64,000 nt of DNA from an uncultured Porphyromonadaceae bacterium. GTDB lineage: Bacteria; Bacteroidota; Bacteroidia; Bacteroidales; Muribaculaceae. Position numbers and translations under genes: made by a program. Of the stretch, positions 58,869 through 64,000 are shown piece after piece; positions within the stretch are counted from its first letter, which is position 1; the number at the start of each line of letters is the position of its first letter. Location: NCBI GenBank assembly GCA_947175545.1, contig CAMWNI010000001.1:248001-312000 (forward strand). Direction: 5' to 3'. The notes below the pieces were generated by a model, which made no database searches, had not been told where the DNA came from, and saw only the letters and a list, made by a program, of their open reading frames with translations.

Positions 58869-61800
58869 ATGAAAAATAACTTACTATCTCCAATGTATGA
58901 GCGTAAAACAACGAGAAAATTTTATCGCAAAGCACTTTTGTTGATTTGTTTGTTTTGCTTTGTCTTTTGTTGCAAGGCACAGTACATGGTGACGTTTACA
59001 CCTGTGGATTCAATTACGCGATTGGCATTGCCGGAATGCGAAATTCTTGCGTTTCTTCCAGGGGATTCAGTGGTGGTTGAAGAAGGACATTATATCGATA
59101 TTTGGAAGCAGGGAGTAATTACTCCTCAAAAGAGAGGAACGATTAACCTGCCGGAAAAGGAGGTAGAATACCATATAATGATTGATGCGCCGGGCTATAA
59201 TACACGTGTATTGCCGGTTGTTTTGCCGAAAACGCAGGAACAATTTAAAATGGCATATATTGGGGAGGTTGGTGTGCAACGAACTCCTAAGCGGTTAAAG
59301 GAAGTAACAGTTGAGGCGACGAAAATCAGGATGTATTATAAAGGAGATACCTTAGTATATAATGCCGACGCATTTTTACTACCTGATGGTTCTATGCTTG
59401 ACGATCTTATTCGCAAATTGGATGGAGTTCATATTGACCGTAATGGCGTAATTTGGTGCAAGGGACGGCGAGTGAGCAGTCTTCAGCTGGAAGGACGACA
59501 ATTATTTGATGGCAATCCACGCACTCTGCTGGAAAATCTTGGCGCATATACCGTGAATAAAATTAAAGTATATGAGCAAACGACTCAACGAGAGAAGTTT
59601 CTTGGATATAGTGAGCAACAATCAGATGAAAAGCCAATGGTAATGGATGTTATTCTAAAAAAGGAGTTCGCTATTGGCAAATGGGTGAATATAGATGCGG
59701 GATATGGTTCTTCAAACAGATATTTGAGTCGCGCCTTTATGCTCTGTTTTACAAAAACGTGGGCTTTATCTGCTTTCTTCAATGCCAATAATCTATCAGG
59801 GAGGAGTGATCCCGGCCAATATACCAGTTGGAAAATGGATGATACCGGAACAGATGAGTCGTCATACTTATCCGGAGGCATCTCATATCAACACGATTGG
59901 GGGCAAGGAGTCCAAAAGTCTCAAATTCGAGGCTCAGTTGAAGTCCGTTCGTCGGATATTACTTACCGTTCCGGTAGTGAGAGGATAAATTATCTCTCAA
60001 CAGGAGATACATATGAGACAAAGTATGATTCCGGGAAAAAGAAGAGTTTCAAAGTGAACACTTCTCATTCTCTTAATATTACGCCTTCAAAGGTTGTAAC
60101 GTTCAGTGTATCGCCCCACTTTAATTATTCTAAAGACTCCTCGTTTGGCAGTAGTGTCGGAGCTACATTAGACAGATATCTTTCCGAGCTTTCAGCCAAT
60201 GATATTGAATTTGCTTACTCCGGAGATGAATCCTTAATTCTCAAATACCTGATTAACCGCAGTATAAGAAGACAAAAAGAGAATCAAAACTCTTTGGGAG
60301 CAGGTCTTTTTGCCTCATCGACCATAAAACTCCCTACCCCGGCAAATAGTCGGTATATCCACAACCTGACTATTGAAGCATTGGGAAACTATGGACGAAT
60401 GAGAGAAAGTTCATTTGACCAATACTTAATCAATCTCGGAAGTAATCCCTCTCCGGTGGATAATATTTATTCCTATACAAATCGCACCCCGTCAGTAGAC
60501 GCTAATGTAAAAGCCTCAGCATCTTATGCGTTAAACGTCAAGGGACAATTTACGTCGTCGCTTAAATATCAATATGAGCATACGTGTAATGAAAATAAAT
60601 TGTCAAGATACCTGCTCAATGAACTAACTGGTGAAGAGGCCGGCGATATTGAATTCGGACAATTGCCGACGAATGTCAATTTAATGGACGATGTATTGGA
60701 TTTGCAAAATAGTTATAACTCACAGGCATGGAGTTATGAACATTCAATCTTGCTTAATACATATGGACGTATAGGTCAAAGCGACTTTGACAAAGGTGGA
60801 CACGGAGGTATCGTTTATTCAATCAATCCTTCATTGCGCATCAATGAGCGTAACTTGAACTATACAAAGCATGAGTATGATACCCTTGCGATACGTCATA
60901 GTGTTCTTCCTGCCATTAACGGCTACATAAACTTCATTGCCGAACAGAGCAAAAAAGATTATCATTATGCGCTTGGACTCAGTTGGAATTCAACCCCATC
61001 ATATTTGTCAATGATAAATTTAATTAACATCACGGATAATTCGAATCCGCTCTATATTAGACGGGGAAATCCTAATCTCCGCAACGCATATTCTCATACT
61101 GGAACTGTTAGTTTAAATTTTCATAATAGCGGAAAGGTCAAACGTACCCATTCTGTCAAATATGAGTATAATTTTATTACCGATGCTATTACGTCCGGAA
61201 CTGTGTATAATCCCGAAACCGGCGTACGAACTTCATCTAAGTATAATGTAGACGGCAATCGCACGCAGACAATTACTTTACAAAGCGAAGGGCCTATAGC
61301 TCAATGGAATGGAGGAAGAACCGCTCGCATTACATATGATTTAACAATTAAAGGTGATGAGCGGCGTAGGGTAGATATGTTTTCATCCAATGACGTTTTC
61401 TCAAAACCTCTTCAAACATTTGTATATAACCGGAGCCTGTCGCCGAATGCAAAAATCAGTCTACACATGAATAACTTTGCACATAACATTACCCTGTCTT
61501 TTAACGGCAACTGGCGGCGTTATACCGGTGAAGCAGAATATTACACTCCGTTTTCCTCAGCAGATTTAATCTACACTCTAAGTGGCTCATTCACGCTACC
61601 CAAGAATATCGTACTCGCTACGAATTTCAACGTGAATACCCGAAGCGGATATAACGATCCCAATCTCAATAAGACTGAATATATCTGGAACGCCTCAGCG
61701 TCATGGAATTGGAAGAAAACGGGACTAACGTTCACACTTGATGGTTACGATCTATTGCACCAACGTTCAAACATTCGATACTACGCCGACAACATGGGTC

Positions 61801-61883
61801 GCACAGAAGTATGGAATAACACCATATCCAGTTATGTCCTTTTCCGCGTCCGCTACCACCTAAATCTCACGAAAACAAAATAG
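58869..61883 (+). CDS. TonB-dependent receptor-like outer-membrane beta-barrel protein
   Basis: A 1004-residue outer-membrane protein. An N-terminal hydrophobic signal (about residues 20-38, KALLLICLFCFVFCCKAQ) follows a basic start. Residues about 39-125 look like a carboxypeptidase-regulatory-like domain. A plug-like domain follows (about 135-235, YYKGDTLVYNADAFLLPDGSMLDDLIRKLDGV). The rest is barrel (for example SRAFMLCFTKTWALSAFFNANNLSG, and a C-terminal VLFRVRYHLNL ending). It belongs to the non-SusC Bacteroidetes group of TonB-like barrels. No SusD, TonB or ABC genes flank it. Base use is A/T-rich relative to neighbours. The next gene, with eight cysteines, is the only linked partner. 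Confidence 0.85.
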   Translation: MKNNLLSPMYERKTTRKFYRKALLLICLFCFVFCCKAQYMVTFTPVDSITRLALPECEILAFLPGDSVVVEEGHYIDIWKQGVITPQKRGTINLPEKEVEYHIMIDAPGYNTRVLPVVLPKTQEQFKMAYIGEVGVQRTPKRLKEVTVEATKIRMYYKGDTLVYNADAFLLPDGSMLDDLIRKLDGVHIDRNGVIWCKGRRVSSLQLEGRQLFDGNPRTLLENLGAYTVNKIKVYEQTTQREKFLGYSEQQSDEKPMVMDVILKKEFAIGKWVNIDAGYGSSNRYLSRAFMLCFTKTWALSAFFNANNLSGRSDPGQYTSWKMDDTGTDESSYLSGGISYQHDWGQGVQKSQIRGSVEVRSSDITYRSGSERINYLSTGDTYETKYDSGKKKSFKVNTSHSLNITPSKVVTFSVSPHFNYSKDSSFGSSVGATLDRYLSELSANDIEFAYSGDESLILKYLINRSIRRQKENQNSLGAGLFASSTIKLPTPANSRYIHNLTIEALGNYGRMRESSFDQYLINLGSNPSPVDNIYSYTNRTPSVDANVKASASYALNVKGQFTSSLKYQYEHTCNENKLSRYLLNELTGEEAGDIEFGQLPTNVNLMDDVLDLQNSYNSQAWSYEHSILLNTYGRIGQSDFDKGGHGGIVYSINPSLRINERNLNYTKHEYDTLAIRHSVLPAINGYINFIAEQSKKDYHYALGLSWNSTPSYLSMINLINITDNSNPLYIRRGNPNLRNAYSHTGTVSLNFHNSGKVKRTHSVKYEYNFITDAITSGTVYNPETGVRTSSKYNVDGNRTQTITLQSEGPIAQWNGGRTARITYDLTIKGDERRRVDMFSSNDVFSKPLQTFVYNRSLSPNAKISLHMNNFAHNITLSFNGNWRRYTGEAEYYTPFSSADLIYTLSGSFTLPKNIVLATNFNVNTRSGYNDPNLNKTEYIWNASASWNWKKTGLTFTLDGYDLLHQRSNIRYYADNMGRTEVWNNTISSYVLFRVRYHLNLTKTK

Positions 61884-61949
61884 GCTCTTTTTCTGAACCT
61901 GTCTTGATTCTGAAATGTTTTAACTATGTATTAATCATAAATATATATC

Positions 61950-62312
61950 ATGAAGCAACAAAAACTTAAACTAACACCCGACGAGATGAAAGATGCTCGT
62001 GCCTCAGTTACTAGAGGCGATCACCTTAAGTGCGCAGATGGCATAAATGCTTTGAACTGCCCAGACGATACATCTCTGTTAGGGTATATCTACGGACCTG
62101 CCGGCGAAGCCGAGTGGCCAATAGGAATCAAGTGCCAATCTGGTTCAGATATTCAAGAAGTCTATTGCCCTCCATCGGGCGCTTCAGCGGATAATGTCGT
62201 GGATGCTTGTACTGACAAGGAGAGTGGCGCAAGCTGTTATTGGACCGATGGTCGTAATATGTTTAGTGGAGTGTGCCACATATCAAACTCAAACGTTCTT
62301 TATTGTAAGTAG
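61950..62312 (+). CDS. Small eight-cysteine protein without a Sec signal
   Basis: A 120-residue protein. The N-terminal 25 residues (MKQQKLKLTPDEMKDARASV, then TRGD) are charged and amphipathic, not a signal peptide. They resemble the leader part of small Bacteroidetes peptide precursors. The rest has cysteines at about 28, 37, 62, 73, 88, 96, 109 and 119, enough for four disulfides. The C-terminal half shows the spacing ACxxKxxGxxC...GxC...LYC, seen by recall in small Cys-rich Bacteroidales proteins. It lies 66 bases after the barrel gene without a terminator between, so cotranscription is likely. No family was recognised, and the function is unknown. Confidence 0.7.
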   Translation: MKQQKLKLTPDEMKDARASVTRGDHLKCADGINALNCPDDTSLLGYIYGPAGEAEWPIGIKCQSGSDIQEVYCPPSGASADNVVDACTDKESGASCYWTDGRNMFSGVCHISNSNVLYCK

Positions 62313-62391
62313 GTTTAATTTGTGTTTCGATATCCAATAATAGGATAGAGAATAGACCCACTCTTGTTTATCAACTTTTTGGAATTATTTA

Positions 62392-62437
62392 AGGCTGTGT
62401 TCAGTTCAGTTTAATTGAATGAACACAGCCTCTTTTT
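62392..62437 (+). terminator. Intrinsic terminator of the barrel and Cys-rich gene unit
   Basis: AGGCTGTGTTCA (62392..62403) and TGAACACAGCCT (62420..62431) are exact complements, with extra TTCA/TGAA pairing inside, followed by T6. It separates this unit from the convergent tsaE gene and may work in both directions. Confidence 0.9.
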
Positions 62438-62460
62438 TGTGGTGTCTTGTTTAGCGGGAG

Positions 62461-62883
62461 TTACTGCCAGCGGAGCAGGCGCGAGCCGTCAGGGTTAACG
62501 GAGAGGGAGACTTCGACGACGTCGGTCGGGAGTATAGGGTCAATGACGTCGGGCCATTCAATCAGGCAGAGTGCGCCACAGTCGAGATAGTCTTCGACGC
62601 CCATGTCAAGGGCTTCTTCGAGGCTTTCGAGACGGTAGAGGTCGAAGTGGTAGATGAGTTCGGCTGTTGTGTCAGAGCGATATTCGTTGACGAGGGCGAA
62701 CGTCGGCGAGGATGTCGCGTCGGTTTCGACTCCGAGCTGGCGGCAGAGTTCGTTGATGAATGTTGTCTTGCCGGCTCCCATTTCGCCTTTGAAGGTGACG
62801 ACGGTGCGGTCTCCGAGGCTGTTGATGAACTGTCGGGCCGCTTCGGGCAGGGATTTGAGTGAAGTCAGGGTTATTTCGTTCAC
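62461..62883 (-). CDS. tsaE: tRNA threonylcarbamoyladenosine biosynthesis protein TsaE
   Basis: ATPase needed for t6A37 modification of ANN-reading tRNAs, with TsaB and TsaD. 140 residues. P-loop FKGEMGAGKTTFINELC near 34-45. Further family blocks: ATSSPTFALVNEY and IYHFDLYRL. The start is GTG at 62883 and overlaps the stop of the upstream gene as GTGA. The other t6A genes are not in the window. Confidence 0.95.
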   Translation of the reverse strand: MNEITLTSLKSLPEAARQFINSLGDRTVVTFKGEMGAGKTTFINELCRQLGVETDATSSPTFALVNEYRSDTTAELIYHFDLYRLESLEEALDMGVEDYLDCGALCLIEWPDVIDPILPTDVVEVSLSVNPDGSRLLRWQ

Positions 62884-64000
62884 AGTCTGGTTGTTTTTCC
62901 GTTAATGATCACAACGCCGCCTTTTGTGGGTTTGAGGACACGGCGACCGAGAAGATCGTAGGTGTTGTCGGCGTTGTCGGTTTCGCTGTTTATTTCTTCA
63001 ATAGAGGATTCGTCGGGGTCTTTCTGAGGGTCAGTGACCTTGACGGTGAAGTCGAGGACGGCGCCGCCGTTGTCCCAGATTTTGTTGCTCTGCTCTTCGC
63101 GTGGGCGTCCGGCGGGGTCAATGTTGTCCCAGTCGATTTTCAGGCGTGCGCGGTAGTTTCCGGGGTTTAGGTCGGCGGGGATGGTGAAGTCAGGTAGTTT
63201 TGATTTGAAGGCTCCGCCGCCGGAGAGTGTTTCGCCGGCGGAGTTTTTCCCGTTGTAGTAGGTGAAGCTGACCACCTCGCTGGTTTCGTCCGGTGTCCCC
63301 TCAGCGTTGAGGGTCGGGGCGAAAAAACCGTTGTCGTTGTAGTCAATGTAGAGGTAGGCGTGCATTGCGTTGCCGGTGTAGTCAATGGTGGCGCTTACTT
63401 TCTGTCCAGGGTTGACATTGAGAAAGTTGTCGAGTTTTTCAACGTAGACGTAGCGGGGATTGACGTTGTCTGTGATGCTGATCTGGCTTGCAGCGGAGCC
63501 TTCGGGCTGGAAGGTGACGCTGTTGAGGTGGCGGTCAACGCGCGAGATTGTCTGGTCTTTGTCGAAGTTTACGGCGTAGTATTCTTCGCGGGTTCCGACC
63601 TGTGCCATGCGGCCTTGAAGGAGGACGTTGCCGAACATGCATTCCGCGGGGACGGTGAAGAGATTGCTGTCTTTTTGGAATAGACTCAGGGGGAAGTCCC
63701 GGATGAACCAGTTCGGGTTTCCGTAGCGGTCGAAGCGGTTTTCTTCACCTTCGGTATCGATTGTGCCGTAGCCGTATTTGATGGTGAAGCCGTTGTTTTC
63801 GAATCCGTTTTCGGGGGCAATCAGGATTTCGAAGGGTTCGAAGGCCGGGACGGTGTAATTTGAGAGTTTGCTGCCGTCGGCGGCGAGGATTTCGCCGTTG
63901 AGCTGGAAGTCATTGGCGTTTGCGGTTGCTCCGGGCTTGACGATGTTGAGCATTGCATCAACGACAATGCCGCCGTTGTTGAGAATCATGTTGGAGGGAT
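62880..64000 (-). CDS. Secreted GEVED-like domain protein with T9SS-type tail (5' end beyond window)
   Basis: The C-terminal part (at least 370 residues) of a larger protein. The frame stays open to the right edge, with codons for P, S and N before the Met at 63989, so the true start is outside. The segment NPGNYRARLKIDWDNIDPAG is nearly the same as in the GH16 protein at 51431..53860. The region from about 150 to 315 repeats its GEVED-like domain plan (DNGGAVLDFTVKV against THGGAIVDFTLDI). The end, YDLLGRRVLKPTKGGVVIINGK, is a T9SS-type tail. It is probably a secreted surface protein. Its enzymatic part, if any, is not visible. Confidence 0.8.
   Translation of the reverse strand, partial: PSNMILNNGGIVVDAMLNIVKPGATANANDFQLNGEILAADGSKLSNYTVPAFEPFEILIAPENGFENNGFTIKYGYGTIDTEGEENRFDRYGNPNWFIRDFPLSLFQKDSNLFTVPAECMFGNVLLQGRMAQVGTREEYYAVNFDKDQTISRVDRHLNSVTFQPEGSAASQISITDNVNPRYVYVEKLDNFLNVNPGQKVSATIDYTGNAMHAYLYIDYNDNGFFAPTLNAEGTPDETSEVVSFTYYNGKNSAGETLSGGGAFKSKLPDFTIPADLNPGNYRARLKIDWDNIDPAGRPREEQSNKIWDNGGAVLDFTVKVTDPQKDPDESSIEEINSETDNADNTYDLLGRRVLKPTKGGVVIINGKTTRL

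Noticed and set aside
1..64000. CRISPR arrays, prophage, restriction-modification or toxin-antitoxin loci
   Set aside because: No regularly spaced repeats, phage structural genes, methyltransferase or known toxin-antitoxin pairs were seen on either strand.

Overview
The window reads as chromosomal DNA of a Bacteroidales bacterium, most likely Muribaculaceae. The evidence is the TTTG-N20-TAnnTTTG promoters typical of Bacteroidetes, T9SS-type C-terminal domains, fused SecDF, a GH109-type oxidoreductase, OmpA and Omp28 family proteins, carboxynorspermidine decarboxylase and A-rich leaders without Shine-Dalgarno motifs. Most of the window has fairly high G+C. One clearly A/T-rich block lies at about 57.7-62.4 kb. 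The species assignment is inference.

Layout. 1-7.8 kb (minus): the 5' part of secDF and a 1921-residue secreted FG-GAP/Fn3/Big2 protein with a T9SS tail. 7.8-12.8 kb (minus): a structured intergenic region, pnp, a PH-domain membrane protein and a GH109-like oxidoreductase. 12.9-16.7 kb (minus): two coupled Omp28-like secreted proteins. 16.8-22.5 kb (minus): ribD, then ybeY-mnmG-apt-uvrC, with a perfect 16-bp parS palindrome between mnmG and apt. 22.7-27.8 kb (minus): clostripain-like lipoprotein, mscS, rnz, tadA, an unknown secreted protein and tpx. 27.9-33.2 kb: a small K/P-rich protein, an NSS transporter, tRNA-Leu(TAA) on plus with a divergent promoter, a SPFH protein and an OmpR-type two-component pair.

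33.3-40.6 kb (plus): xerD, an OmpA porin, then nfeD-mutL-lipid kinase-4Fe-4S protein-thyA, whose five genes are chained by four ATGA overlaps. 40.7-46.6 kb (minus): hpt, adk, a tandem WxcM/FdtA cupin, a sugar aminotransferase, nspC, a GT2 glycosyltransferase and radC. 46.7-49.0 kb (plus): a nucleotide-sugar 4,6-dehydratase and aminotransferase pair. 49.0-53.9 kb (minus): a GH16 glucanase followed by PBP1A. 54.2-57.6 kb (plus): aspT and asdA, together an aspartate:alanine proton-motive cycle.

57.7-62.4 kb is the accessory block: an ISL3/ISAon1-type transposase remnant, a long A/T-rich intergenic stretch, a 1004-residue TonB-receptor-like barrel and a 120-residue protein with eight cysteines and no Sec signal, closed by a strong terminator. 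The window ends with tsaE and the C-terminal part of a GEVED-like secreted protein (minus). The barrel plus eight-cysteine pair is the best candidate for an undescribed system; the parS site is the clearest non-coding signal.

Several starts were moved inward because the longest reading frame begins at TTG or overlaps a clear promoter (apt, NSS transporter, tadA, histidine kinase, xerD, ompA, nfeD, radC, WxcM protein, 4,6-dehydratase).
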